Shown: positions 46,410 to 58,035 of the stretch, in pieces
Layout of the letters: each line of letters opens with the position of its first letter
Numbering within the stretch: the first letter of the stretch is position 1
Program-made: the position numbers and the translations under genes
NCBI GenBank assembly: GCA_030272585.1
Contig: BSYQ01000007.1
Location: forward strand, 1,368,001-1,432,000
Source of the DNA: Bryopsis sp. KO-2023
Lineage: Eukaryota; Chlorophyta; Ulvophyceae; Bryopsidales; Bryopsidaceae
DNA length: 64,000 nt
Direction of reading: 5' to 3'
The notes under the pieces: generated by a model
Seen by the model: only the letters and a program-made list of their open reading frames with translations
What the model was told of the DNA's origin: nothing
Database searches by the model: none

Positions 46410-47514
46410 ATGAACTGCTTTTTCCTGAGAAAATCGAACAATGATGTTTGGGCAAACTTCCTCGATTGGAAAAGCTTGGAATTGGTGCATGTCCAACTTT
46501 GTTTTGAAGTAGTGATCCACTCAATGATTTCTGTTGCCTGGCTGCAGCCATGGGAGGCCATGGGAGCCCATGGGAGGCAAGTCATAAATCGCTCACTTTG
46601 ATAGGAACATATTTCCATGTCGATCTTTGGATGCACATAGGTACATCTGTTTTAGAAAACCTGTTCCAGTTCTTCACAACACACAGGGAGTTTTTGCTAT
46701 TTGGGGGAGGAGGGGTGGGGGACTTGTCTGCCTTTCTTGAAATCCTTCAGTAGGAAATGCTGGGCTCAGTCCAAACTCAAGTCCCCACCTCCATAGTTTG
46801 CTGTCCCATCCCTTTTTGGGATGGAATTAATTAATTTGAGGGGATTTCAAAAAGAAAGGGAAATGGTGGGAGGGGGAGAATATGTCAAGAAATCTGAGTA
46901 GACGGTACAGTTGCGCTCTGTCTGTCTGGTACACCTTGTGTGAGTATTGATCGGTGTTTGGAGGGGTAGCTTGGGATATTGCACGATATCAGTCCTTTTT
47001 ATTGTTTGGGAAATGTGAGAAGTGGGACTTCTCCAGTATAGTTACGATTCCATAAACTTTCATAATAAGAATAAGTTTCTTGGGAATTGGTTTGCGGGTC
47101 CAAACTTTCCATTTCAATGAGGGCAACAGAGAGGGGTGGAATATCATTAGTAGCCCCGACTCTTTCTTGTGGGTAGTGTAATTCGTTTGTTTCGATTAAA
47201 TTTGTTTCATGGAAAAAAAATCGGTTCATCCCGGGATTCTTTGCACCACAAATTTATCACCACTTGATTTTTGTTTGTCTGATCCTTTCCCACCTGCCTA
47301 TAACAGGTTGAAAAATGGCAAAGAGAGGCCATCATGATCATATGTCTGACATTCAAACAAGTGAACAGCAAACCCTCAGATTTTCACATTTCGGCGGTTG
47401 GGCCCAAAAAAGAATTGATTCCATATTTTCCACAGGGCCACCACAGAACGATATCAGTTCAATATGGTTTGGTAGGTTAAATTGCAACCTGACTCTTGGT
47501 CGACGTGGGCTCAG
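46410..47514. other. Intergenic or upstream part of member 3
   Basis: Contains a short reiteration of CCATGGGAGG at 46549-46577 and G runs near 46700. An ATG frame at 47315-47471 ends in a gtaggt donor but does not join the next exon in phase. Confidence 0.45.
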
Positions 47515-48515
47515 GTGACAGCGCAGCACTTGCCTCGTCCCTCCATCAATCACGTGATCTCTGACTTTCTCAACCCCTTTCGATCCAACTCCGCTAAACT
47601 GTCGGGGTTGTGTGCAAACCCGATCACTTGGCTGCATTTTTTGGTGTCAAGTCGCGTCCGTACGAACGCTGCGGAGCGGGATTGGGAATCGCTCAGCCAG
47701 CCACCGTCCTCCATTGGCGAATTTTCCGACAACGATTTAAGAAAGCGAATTTGGCTTGTTTGGCAGAGGCCACAGGTTTTATGTGGTCGACTGCTGGAAT
47801 TCTCAGAAGCACAGTTTGAGAAAGAAATGGGGGTGAGTATCATTGTTCGACACGGTTCTGGGTTCATAGGGTCAGTTTCGAAGCGAGATTTTTTTATCGA
47901 GACGATTGGTGGCCGCGTCTTAACAGCCACCCATTAGTAAAAAAAATCGATGCTGGAAAATCTAGAAATGTTGATAGGCAGGATTTTATGCAACCTTCAA
48001 ACTGGAAAATAGTGTGCAAACCATGGCTTGAAACTTAGAGATGGTGATCATGAAATGATGAAAAAAGGAAGGAGTGGCCAAGGAAAAAGGGACACCAGTT
48101 GCAAGCAATGACTTTGTCTGTCTTGTCTGCTGATTTCCAGGAGCTGACGCCCGGTGAACCCAATGGAGTGGAAGTTTTGGCGTTTGTGTTGTGGATAATG
48201 CTGGCCCTTTTTTGTTTCTACCTCTACCATCAGGCTTGTCTCAGCAGCGAGGACTCTGCAGAGGAAACGGAGCATCACGGGCTCTTCCATGCTCCCCGCC
48301 ACGAATATGCAGTGGTGGTCGATCCAACGGGGTCCATAAGGGTGGGGGTGAAAAACTTGTTTTCCAGTGGGATGCACAGAATCAAAAGCATTGGCTCGTC
48401 GGTTTCTTCGTGGGGGAGGGGATCCCCTCGAAGGGAGGGGTCCGAGTCGGAGGGGCGAGGCCAGGATGGCAGTCCGACGATTCCATTTTTAGAAAATAGG
48501 ACAGGCGTCGTTTGA
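47515..48515 (+). CDS. Single-span protein with related VDPTGS motif, family member 3 (5' unresolved)
   Basis: Two exons join in phase 0: about 47515-47832 and 48141-48515. The second encodes a membrane helix (VLAFVLWIMLALFCFYLY), an acidic loop and the motif YAVVVDPTGS, which parallels Y-x-V-V-M-N-P-S-G-S of members 1 and 2. A Gly/Ser/Arg-rich tail follows. The upstream exon adds about 106 residues that the other members lack and has no in-frame ATG, so the real start lies in a further 5' exon. This is the most diverged of the three and the only one clearly split by an intron. Confidence 0.55.
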
Positions 48516-49435
48516 TGGCTGCAATGGCATTAGGAAGAGCAAGAGGGTTGCAGGAGGTAAACTAGGAATATACAGTTGAAAAAAAAACTACAAACATTAA
48601 GCAACTGAAGGCGATGTGGAGCGGGTCGCGGTTTTGAGTTTTTCAGGAGGAGCTTCAGGAAAGGGGGGGGGGGAGGGGGGTTTGAGATGGCAAAAGATTT
48701 TGTAGTTATTTTGTGGAGAGTGGAAGAGGTAGCAAAGGACTGGTCGAGTTCAATGGACTGCCATGGGATGTACTTGGCATGATTATTGTTTTTTTGGCAT
48801 ATTGGCATTCGAGTTTTTGTTGTTAGTGGCTTGTCGATCATCAGAAGGAATCTGGTCAATGGAAGTGTGGTAAAAGTCGGTGCTGAATTAACGACGATTG
48901 GAAATCGAAACTCAGAAAATAAGAAAGTGACTGTGGAATTGGAATGAGTATAATCTGTAGATTAACATTTAACTTTGGTTTTTTTGACATAGTAGATGCC
49001 TTTTGGGGCCTCCATTTTTTTGTTCAGCAGGATATCGATGTTGCGAAACCTTACAGGATAGCTGATCTGCCAACAACAATACACCACCTCGATGGCACAC
49101 ATCTGTTCAAAACCAAAACCCCAAACGCACAGGAAAAACCCATTTTCTTCCTTCCCCCCCCTCCCCTCTTTGCCCCCCTCTCTGTCTATTCACGAACTTA
49201 TTCCAGGCACCAATGAGCATCATCGTCCCCTGAAACAAATGAGGGGAAAACGCACCCCCCCCAAATACTGCTCCACATACTGCCTAAAGTTGAAAACAAA
49301 TGATTGATGATCAAATGCGAATTGCCCAAACTCCCCTCCCACAAACCCCATCTAGGTGGTAAAGAACCCTCTTCCTCCCCCTCTCCCCCTCCCCCCCTCA
49401 AAAAAAAGAAGAAAAAAGAATAATGTGAGGTAACT
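48516..49435. other. Intergenic
   Basis: Convergent 3' flanks, with G runs near 48662-48680 and C/A runs near 49150-49410. No gene seen. Confidence 0.6.
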
Positions 49436-52400
49436 CTACATGTCTTGAAACCCTCCCCACTCATCATCGTCCCCAGATTTGGCTATGGGAAAGTCAATCG
49501 AACCTGGGATTCCCCCCTCCACTGTCGATTCATCACCAGCTATGTCCAACCCGTCGAACAATTCAAGAGGTTTGGAGGACACCACCCCGCTACTAGCCAC
49601 CACGCTGCTTTGGTGTTTTTTTGGAAGCGTGGCCATGTCTTTCATTGCTAATCGAGTCGACTGAGCAGGCTTTGGGACCTCCACTTCTGCCTGCGGGCTG
49701 ACCCCTAGCTTTTTCGTCAGAAACCCGAATGGATCCGATGCATCACCAACCACAGCGGGGGGTTGGTGCGGCGGATCGGGGGCTGTTGAAAAGTCACCCC
49801 ACTCCCCATCATCATTGCCCGCAACGCCATTAGAATCAGCCACACCTTGATTTGCAAAGACGGCTCCCACAGAGTTGGCTTCCTGCTCTGGTTTCTTGTT
49901 TCCTTTCAGACTGACCAACCAATCGTCTGTGAACAGGTCCTCAGGCTCCAGAATTTCAGGGGTCGTATCAGGGATGTTGTCCGGCTTTGCATCCTGAGTC
50001 ACCTCTCCAGGTGGTGATATTTCCTTCGGTGATTCAAAGCCACCCCATTCTAGATCAGCACTATGGTCCATCGACATCGGCTGCTCCTTTGAAGAAACGG
50101 TGGGGTTATCATCCGGCCCAATTTGGGTGGATTCATCATCGACCACCACCCCTTCGACTTCTCCTCCAGCCAGGAAATCACCGAAGCCACCGTCACCAAA
50201 GGATGCATCACTCACTTGCACTGTATTTGATTTGTTGGGGAGAGGGACAGCAGGTTCTGTGCCGGTTCCCAAAAAATCATCAAATCCAGGAAAAGATGAT
50301 AATTCAGTCGCAGGAGTTTGACTGGGTGCAACAGCCGCCTCAGTTTCCAATACACCACTCTGCTCGGGCGATGACTCAGGTGTGTTGGCCATGGTTGCTC
50401 CATCAGCATCACGCCCAGCTTCTAACCCATCGCTCAAAAAGCCACCAAACACATCCATACCCCCAGATTGGTTTTCTTCCCTGACATGCAACACTTCAAT
50501 ACCGGATTCATCCGGACCACCCCCGCCCACGAAACCACCAAAGTCTTCTGAAGCTCCACTTTTGGACTCTGCTTCTAGGTCAGGTCCCTCGACTACCTCC
50601 GATGAAACAGGCAACTGCTCTGCTATGCCTGGTACACCTCCATCTGTCGGTTTCAAGCCTTGCCGACCGCTTTCACCCTTTTCGATCAAGATTGAACCTT
50701 GCATAGCCCTCTGTATTTCAGCAGAGGGTCCTATCAGATCATCTAGCCCATCGAAATCCCCATCGACTGGTTCCGCTGCAGCTGCCGATGCAGCTTCCAG
50801 GGTAGTCAACCCTCCCATACCCCACATATCCAAGCTCTTCACCGGTTCGATTGAAACCCTGGGCTTTGGGGGCTCCATCCCAGGTTCATCCACTGGTCCC
50901 CCTTCTGGCGGCTCTTCAGTTTCAGCTGCATTAGGTATTATGGGTGCAAGATCAGCTAGGGTGTCGAAGATTGACGAAAGGTCCCGATTGTGGCGAACAT
51001 TGGTAGGGCGATTGGTAGGAGATCCTGAAGAGTTCAATGGTGTTGATACAGCCAGAGGCTCCCCTGTCGAGCTGAATGACAGGTCCGACTTGGTTTGCGC
51101 AGGCAAAACCCCACTTCCAGCTGTGCAACATGCCAACAAGGCGTGTGAGTAGCTCAACCAGCACACACCTGCACAAAGCTACATTTCTGGGAACAAGAAA
51201 AAGCTGAGAATTGTGGAAAACCCCCACCTGATGCTTGCACGAGGAAGTCCAAATCCCCATCTGTTGCAACAGGGGTTTCGACGACTCGAGGGGTTTCCAG
51301 CATCGAGGATATTGAGCCTGACAGACACCACGACCCCCCCCCAAAAAAAAAGGGTAAAAAATCAGTAGCTGTTGCCTGCTGCAAATTTTCCAAGGATTGA
51401 TGCGGAAGACACTGGGGAAAATAAAGCCAGTGAACAATTTCGAAGGCTGCTGGGGAAAACTGAGGTGGTGTGCACCAATTTAGTCATTGAGATTTTTTGA
51501 AACGTAGATGATTTGCAAAGATTTCACTCAAACCATCAACACTTTCAGTCATTATGTGGCCTCACCAGATTCAAGGATTCCTCGGAAACTTTCTGATCCA
51601 GACGCCGGTTCCTCTGTTTCTGCAGTGAATTGTTCCTCCATGGATGCTCGAGTGTAAGCATCCAGCAGACCCTTCCAAAAAAAAAAAAAAAGGATTCAAT
51701 CATACAAGGCAATCGTCCGTCGAAAGAAAACCAACAACAGGTTCACCCTACATTTCCCTTTCTTATTCTACACCCAAAAAGATCAAAGACACTCACCAGC
51801 GAGCGAAGCAGTTTCTGCTCAGTTCTGGCAACTCTTGCAGCGAGGACAGCAGGGGGTCCGCATCCCCTCAAGAACCCAGGAGGAACTGGCTTCACTTGCA
51901 ACAGATTTGCCCCCAGCACACTGCCAGGAGGGAGCCGGAATTTGGTTTCCCCCACATCCTTCAGAGAAACACCTGCACATCAGAAAGCCGGTCCCCTCAG
52001 AAGAATATGCCGGGGAAGTATTACTCCGCACTCACCAAAAAAGGCATGTCAGACATGGAGACATGCTATCCCGACCACTACCTACCTGCGGTGCTTGTCA
52101 TGATGGGTTGCTGGCTGGAGCCTGCACCCGGTGGTTCTGCCAAAAGAGGTTTCAGAATATCAGTCACTGCCGACAGCAATGCACCTTGGCTCATCGACAT
52201 GAATCCGTCCAGACATGGACCAGTGCCAGCATCGAGAGATGCCCCAGCATCACTGAACTCCATCCCTGAACTCTGGGGGGTTGGAGGCAGGGGAGCAGGA
52301 CTGGCTTCAGCAAAGTCCCCAAAGTCTCCAAAATCATCACTCCCTGCATCGGTGACTTCCCCTTTCTGAGCCACGCTCACCGAAACTTCGGCCTCCGCAA

Positions 52401-53511
52401 AATCACCGAAATCATCAAAACTATCGTTTCCCAACTTTTCAAAGTTTGGGTTTTTGGTTGGACTGGTCGACACCTCCGCATCCGCGAAATCTCCGAAATC
52501 GGCCTCGTCTGATTCTGGAGCTTGTCCAACAGTTTGTTCTGTCATGCTGGTCTCCACAAAATCCCCAAATTCCTCTGCACCATCCATTTTCCCCAGATTT
52601 TCGCCAACCCTAGATTCTGGTTTTCCGCGTGCACCGTCCTCTATTATAGGAGGGGCACCTGCTTCAGAAAATTTGCCAAAACCGTCAGAACCCTCATCCT
52701 CATCGCACGGCTCTGGTTGATTTCCTGCACAGGTGTCCAAATTTCCAGCATCACCAGGGATCCCTAAAACAGCTCCACTCTCTGCGACAGACACTACCGC
52801 CTCCGCAAAATCTCCGAAGTCATCACCACCCCCTCTTTCGCTGCTTTCACGCACAACAGAGGGTTCGTTTTGACTCGCGATTGCCCCTTTGCCATGCTCC
52901 GAATTTGATCTTCCACCAACATCGTCAGGCGGTGGCCCATATATGTTTTCTACCATTAAATCAACCCGCATATTTTCCTCATTTGTCGCTCCCTGCGAGT
53001 GTGCATGCGCTGAGTCAACCCCCAATTCATCCCCCATTTCCGGAGCGACACGATTTCCCTCTAAAGCTGCTATGTCTGCCGATGCACCCCTCGACTCCAA
53101 TGTCACCATGAAATCCTGCCCTTCCGACCTCGTCAAGTTTTCCCCATTGGAACAACTCGATCGTGGATTCAAGGTCAGACACACTTCCTCCTCCTCCTCG
53201 TGGCTTTCGGTGGTGCCCAGAACGCCTACCCCATTCGATGAATTCCCCTGCCCTGATTGTTCAGCCATTTCTGCTGAATTCCCACCAAATTCTGTATTGT
53301 TTTCCACAGATCGACCTTCATCTAGAGCAGTTCCAGAAGTGTGTGTGGCCATGGGGTCTATTCCAGCCGTGGCGCTCAATACAGTGACTCCACCGCGAGG
53401 GGCCGACAGTTTTCTTTCAGGTTTGCCTATTCTGGATAACTGGTTGTGTTGCGTGGGGAGGTTCGCTTTGGTGGAGGCGAGCAGCCTGCTTTCAACAGCA
53501 CCGTTCTCCAT
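49436..53511 (-). CDS. Aftiphilin-like clathrin/adaptor accessory protein with repeated DFGDF motifs
   Basis: Five exons with closed phases (52086-53511, 51797-51972, 51566-51671, 51228-51317, 49436-51120) give 1160 residues. The protein is almost wholly acidic and disordered, and carries at least a dozen copies of an acidic-aromatic-Gly-x-Phe motif. Early copies read DDFGDFAEA, DGFGKFSEA, EEFGDFVE and ADFGDFADA; later ones read DVFGGFLSD, LEWGGFES, GEWGDFST and DEWGGFQDM at the C-terminus. Such motifs bind the ear domains of AP-1 gamma, GGA or AP-2 in aftiphilin and related proteins. The central exons encode the only part that looks folded (KFRLPPGSVLGANLL, then ARVARTEQKLLRSL and GLLDAYTRASMEEQF). 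The start could also be further upstream in the same frame. A trafficking role at the trans-Golgi network or endosome is inferred. Confidence 0.75.
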
Positions 53512-54387
53512 CGATTGGCGAGAAAAAGGAAAGTGAACCACCCTGACGACTGTCACAACCGAAACGAAAGGATGCCGTCACTGGAGGTGAAACAAGAAAA
53601 AAAAATACACAAGGATACGAGAAATTCTGGGTCCCCACGAGCAGAATCTCTCTGGTTATGGGAATGATTTGCCGAAACACCCAATCACCTACCCCTCGGC
53701 TGCTCTCTGACACCTCGACACAACAAAAACTTCTACAAGGGAAGCGAGCAGCGCCATTTTCAACTCACCAAGGTGCTGGGCGTCGCAGGTGCCAATTCTT
53801 GCGCAAGCGATGGACGAGTTGAAAGATATCGCAAGCTGAGCAGGAAATAAGAAAGAAAAAAGGAACGCACCAGGCCGCAACAGAATAATTTAAACGGTCA
53901 CCCCCAACCACCGCTTCCAAGAGCGAGTGGAAGGCATTACTGTGTTCAAATGCAAGGTTCTGTTGGTGGAGCACTCGATTTCAAGTGATGCTGGTGGGAA
54001 GTGCGGGACGTCTTGCGATTGGACGACGATTGAAATCGAGAAAGATGTGGTTTTTTTTCTTGAAGTTTTTTCTTTTGGTTTGAGAAGCCAACAACACCAA
54101 GGCCAATCGGAAATCTATCGAGTTTCAACTCTTTCTTTTTAGGATAAGTTTGTGTCGTTGCAAGAAGATTTACAAGAGGAGCAAGCCGTTATTTTTGACT
54201 TGACTTTTTGGGGAAGCTGTGGTATGACAATCAATTTGCGGTGTGGGGATGCGATTTGCCTCGGCGCTCGAATTCGAAAACAAAACAAATGCAAGAAAAA
54301 AAGTAGATTCCAGATTTCATATTTTGCAAATGAGCTTTCTTTCCTTTTCCAAGACACCAATGGGATAGCAAGAATTTAAAAGGGTGC

Positions 54388-54630
54388 AAGAGAACAGCTG
54401 ATACTGAAATTAAAAAAAAACACGTTGAACCATTCCAACACCACTTTTTTCTCCCTCTTTGTTTTATTCTCAAAATCCCACCCGAAAAAACAGCTGATAT
54501 CAAACCCACAATTCGTTGTCAACCTGGATACCCACTCTTTTCTTTTTTTTCAAGTTATAGTCAATCCCAGAACAGCTGATACCGAAACTGAAATTGTGTT
54601 ACATGACCTTGACACCCACTCTCCGAACCA
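54388..54630. repeat. Imperfect short direct repeats (ACAGCTGATA phrase)
   Basis: Three copies of ACAGCTGATA spaced about 80-100 bp, the first and third followed by near-identical TAC(T/C)GAAA words. This suggests local duplication of a roughly 90-bp unit. Confidence 0.4.
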
Positions 54631-55213
54631 TGTATTTTTTTTCTCATGTTGCAAATGTTTCTCAGTTGTTCAAACCTCCCATCTCTACCCCCAAAGATGA
54701 GAGTAAAAATCGTGGTCAAGCACAATCTGTTTTGCATCCGTCTTGCTTCCCTGATCTTTTTGCTGACGCACCCAAAAAGAGAACCATTGAAATCAGTATC
54801 TTTGCCTAGGGATTTCTGCACAAGATGCCCCTACATCTGCATCTAATATCCCATGCAATTCCCAATTTCTTTGCTTTACCAATTCATGCATTCCTCTTCT
54901 GTTTTCTGAGAAAAATAATATTTTTTCTATGCACACGAGTTGCTTTCTTTAATGTGGACCTGGGAAATAATCCTGACCCCCTGAAAAAAACTTTCTCGAT
55001 TCGGTTGCCATTTCACTCTTTTGACCTACAATCCTTCAAATGTTTTACTAAGAAAAAAAATATTGGTGCATTTGTCCTCAACGAACTGTAAAGGGAAGTG
55101 AATCAGGCCATCAACAAGGGGAGGAGCCAGTCAATAAACTATGCAAGTCTACACAAAAAAACGACCAAGCAATCACAAAATGTTAGTTTCACTCCACCAC
55201 GTTTCCCTCCCTT

Positions 55214-55262
55214 GTATCAGAATGACATCATTCTGATACCAGATTACTGTCGACAGTAATCT
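55214..55262. repeat. Two adjacent palindromes (12-bp arms with 2-base spacer; 22-bp perfect)
   Basis: 55214-55239 has arms GTATCAGAATGA and TCATTCTGATAC around CA. After a single C, 55241-55262 is a perfect palindrome with half-site AGATTACTGTC. The layout mirrors 42806-42860 although the sequences differ. Confidence 0.9.
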
Positions 55263-56319
55263 TCACGGAGGAACAAGAAAATTGTTTGTTTGTTTTTCCC
55301 ACCACTGTTTGGGGATGGTTTTAAAAGGCAGGTGGTGGAAATGCCTCCACTTCTTTCAAAATTTGAAGTGTTCTTGTTTAGACTCAACGAAATACAAAGC
55401 GGACCAGTGTTCGCGTTTCTGCTCCAGAACTTCGAATAGAATTTGAAAATTTATCCAACTACTTCCATCATTTAAACACAAGAGCAGGAACATTAAAAAA
55501 AATCCCCGCAGCGTTTTGGGTGACAACGTGCCATGAGACATATTTCTGTGCAGGGTCTCGGAAGAACTGGAACGAAAGAGAAACTAGACTAAAAAAACAT
55601 TGAGTGATTCGTTCGGCCCGTGCTTGAGGGCGACACGGTTGTTCCTTATGAAGGTTAGCACCCTGGTCGACAGTTTCGGCGATATAAGCGTCGGTTAGAG
55701 AGCCAGTTTAGTTTGGTTTTTTTCAAGCAAAAAAAGGAATTCAAGCAGCGGTCAGCCCACGGGCCGCCATGATATCATCATCCCATCACATTGGCTGCCG
55801 GAGTGATGGGTTGAATGGACTTTCTTTTATTTGTTGTTGCTTTGTCGGCTCATCATCACCATACGTTATCGTGTGCCACCATATATAAGAGCTCGCGTGT
55901 TGCTTCACACGAGCACACCAGCGCATCACCATCGCCGTTTTGTGAAATCCTGCGAAAGAGGTGCAGTACACGAACGGCCGATTCAACACGATGTACTCTC
56001 TAAGATACGCAACATCGCCATTGTCCGTAGGCAACCCCTTCAGACAGTTTCCTTTCTCTGGCGAAAGAACGGGGTCGCGGCGAATAGCGCGATCCTCGCG
56101 AAGGATCACCCCCAGGTGACGAGACACGGCCAATTCGAGGGATTCGTCGTTTTGTTTTCGGGGTTTCGATTTTTTCGCGCGCTGATTTTGTTTCGATTGA
56201 CGAGATGGTTCGTATCTTGTGCCGGTGACAGTGTCGTCGCATTCCGTGGAAGTGGGTTGCTCGCCACGTTCCGTCCACACAAAACCCGAACCAATCGATC
56301 TCGACCCAACCTCCCCCAA

Positions 56320-58035
56320 ATGCCTGCACACGAGCCCCCACCCTCTCCTTTTCACGAAGGGGAGCAATGGGTTCAAGAAAAAGTCGGTTCGCGATACGAA
56401 AGCGAGCAACTCGGAAGCCGAATGGTTCGAAACCACATGCCTGACCAGCATCGAGAATTCGTGGCGAACCAGATCCTCTTTTACGTCGCCACGGTCGACG
56501 CTCATGGAAAGACATGGGCATCAGCATTGGTGGGCCGTCCAGGATTCGTTTCCTCGCCTGACCCGCAACACATGAGAATATCACCCTTCAGACCTATGGG
56601 TGGTGATGCAGGCAAATTCGAAGTCGGGGATTGGATAGGATGTTTGGGGCTGGAGCTCCACACCAGGCGGCGAAACAGGATGAATGGCCAGATCATCGCT
56701 AAAGACGCAGATTCCATTCTTATCAGAATCAATCAGAGTTTTGGGAACTGCCCGAAGTACATACAGGGCCGGAGCCTGCGATTGATCGAGAATGAGGTGG
56801 ATAAGTTCAGCGCTGATGGTGGGAAGGTGGTTACTGGAAGTGCTCTAGGAGACAGTCAACTGGAATTGATTCGTCGATCTGATACGTTCTTCGTGGGGAC
56901 ATCTTACCTGCATGATCCTCCCGATCGAATCAAATCCAATGCTTCTGGATGTGATGTGTCGCACAGGGGTGGTCCGCCTGGGTTTGTCAAGGTGTCCCCA
57001 GGGGGCAGTTTGGTTTGGGCGGATTACGTGGGCAATTTTCATTTCAACACCATAGGAAACATCGAAAGGAATCCCCAATCTGGGGGGTTGTTCATCGATT
57101 TCGACAGTGGGGATATCCTGCAGTTAACTGGAAAAGCTAAAGTGAATTATGGCGACAAGACCCTGCCTGGTGCCGAACGAAGCGTTGGATTCTCCGTCGA
57201 CAGTTTTGTCCATGCCAAGGGGGTTTTGCCAATGACGGTGGAGGGAGGAGTCGATGTTTCGCCGTACAATCCTCAAGACCGGGGGCAAGATTTGGGTCAG
57301 ATGGTGAAATGCATGTCTGTCACTGATGAAGCGGACGGGATCAAGACCTTTGAGTTTAAAATGCCTGTGGACAGTGCTGGTTTTCCCTTGAGTTACCTTC
57401 CGGGACAGTTTGCTTCTTTCGATATGGAGGGGTTGGAGAGAGGTGGCAAAGTCACCAACCGAACGTGGACGGTGTCCTCCCACCCAACGGCCTCCGATCG
57501 CAACGGGAATTTTACCATCACTGTGAAGAAAATCGGTTTGGCATCGGGCTGGCTGCATGATCACATGGCACCCGGTAAAGGAATTCGATTCCGTGGATTC
57601 GGTGGCGACTTTTCCCCGTTCAAATGCGAGGATTGCCCGGTGGACACCCCAGCAGCCTTGCTGGTGGCTGGAGGGATTGGTATCACTCCTCTACGGAGCA
57701 TGCTGGAGGAATTTCGAAAAGCGGGGACCGATGTTGTTCTTCTATACTCCACGAGGACATCAGCAGAGGCGGCGTTCCTGAGCGAATTGGAGCAGGTAGC
57801 CGGTGCCAGTGGGGGGAAAATTAAACTGGTGGTTACAGTGACTGGGGAAGAGGAAGATTGGACGGGTTTAAGAGGTCGTGTGGACGAAGCTTTTTTCAAG
57901 GAGCACGTCCCTGATGTTTGCGACAGGGAGGTGTATTTGTGCGGTCCTCTCGGCTTCATGAACTCTGTTTCAGCATATTTGGGCCGGATAGGGTGCGGCC
58001 TGGAAAAGCTTTACCAAGAATCTTTTGCTTTTTGA
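56320..58035 (+). CDS. Intronless FMN/FAD oxidoreductase: PNPOx-like domain fused to ferredoxin-reductase-type module
   Basis: 571 residues in one uninterrupted frame from the first available ATG. Residues about 40-300 form a pyridoxamine-5'-phosphate-oxidase-like split barrel (SSPDPQHMRI, then SGCDVSHRGGPPGFVKV and NFHFNTIGNIERNP, IDFDSGD), as in bacterial PPOX-class proteins. Residues about 320-571 form an FNR-type reductase: LPGQF (361-365), the flavin-binding RTWTVSS (381-387), the NAD(P) loop GGIGITP (451-457) and LCGPLGFM (about 540). Many bacterial relatives carry a C-terminal 2Fe-2S ferredoxin domain; here the protein stops at YQESFAF just where that would start. It probably moves electrons from NAD(P)H to an FMN-bound substrate. 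Lack of introns and higher GC than its neighbours hint at acquisition from bacteria. Confidence 0.88.
   Translation: MPAHEPPPSPFHEGEQWVQEKVGSRYESEQLGSRMVRNHMPDQHREFVANQILFYVATVDAHGKTWASALVGRPGFVSSPDPQHMRISPFRPMGGDAGKFEVGDWIGCLGLELHTRRRNRMNGQIIAKDADSILIRINQSFGNCPKYIQGRSLRLIENEVDKFSADGGKVVTGSALGDSQLELIRRSDTFFVGTSYLHDPPDRIKSNASGCDVSHRGGPPGFVKVSPGGSLVWADYVGNFHFNTIGNIERNPQSGGLFIDFDSGDILQLTGKAKVNYGDKTLPGAERSVGFSVDSFVHAKGVLPMTVEGGVDVSPYNPQDRGQDLGQMVKCMSVTDEADGIKTFEFKMPVDSAGFPLSYLPGQFASFDMEGLERGGKVTNRTWTVSSHPTASDRNGNFTITVKKIGLASGWLHDHMAPGKGIRFRGFGGDFSPFKCEDCPVDTPAALLVAGGIGITPLRSMLEEFRKAGTDVVLLYSTRTSAEAAFLSELEQVAGASGGKIKLVVTVTGEEEDWTGLRGRVDEAFFKEHVPDVCDREVYLCGPLGFMNSVSAYLGRIGCGLEKLYQESFAF

Larger units (their letters stand above)
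53512..56319. other. Intergenic, includes repeats and a double palindrome
   Basis: 2.8 kb without a supported gene. A phrase containing ACAGCTGATA recurs at about 54391, 54490 and 54570, with further near-identical words (GAAACTGAAATT, CCCACTCT) around it. 55831-56319 is open in frame with the downstream oxidoreductase but contains no ATG before 56320, so I treat it as promoter and leader. Confidence 0.5.

Noticed and set aside
50382-51152. Long plus-strand ORF opposite the aftiphilin-like gene
   Set aside because: Antisense shadow of an acidic, Ser/Gly-rich coding exon; no family match and Pro/Ser-biased composition.
51360-51420. Extra 36-nt exon in the aftiphilin-like gene using a GC donor
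   Set aside because: Phase would allow it, but direct joining of 51566-51671 to 51228-51317 is equally in phase and needs no unusual donor.
55831-56319. N-terminal extension of the oxidoreductase
   Set aside because: The frame is open but contains no ATG, and the family homology begins after 56320.
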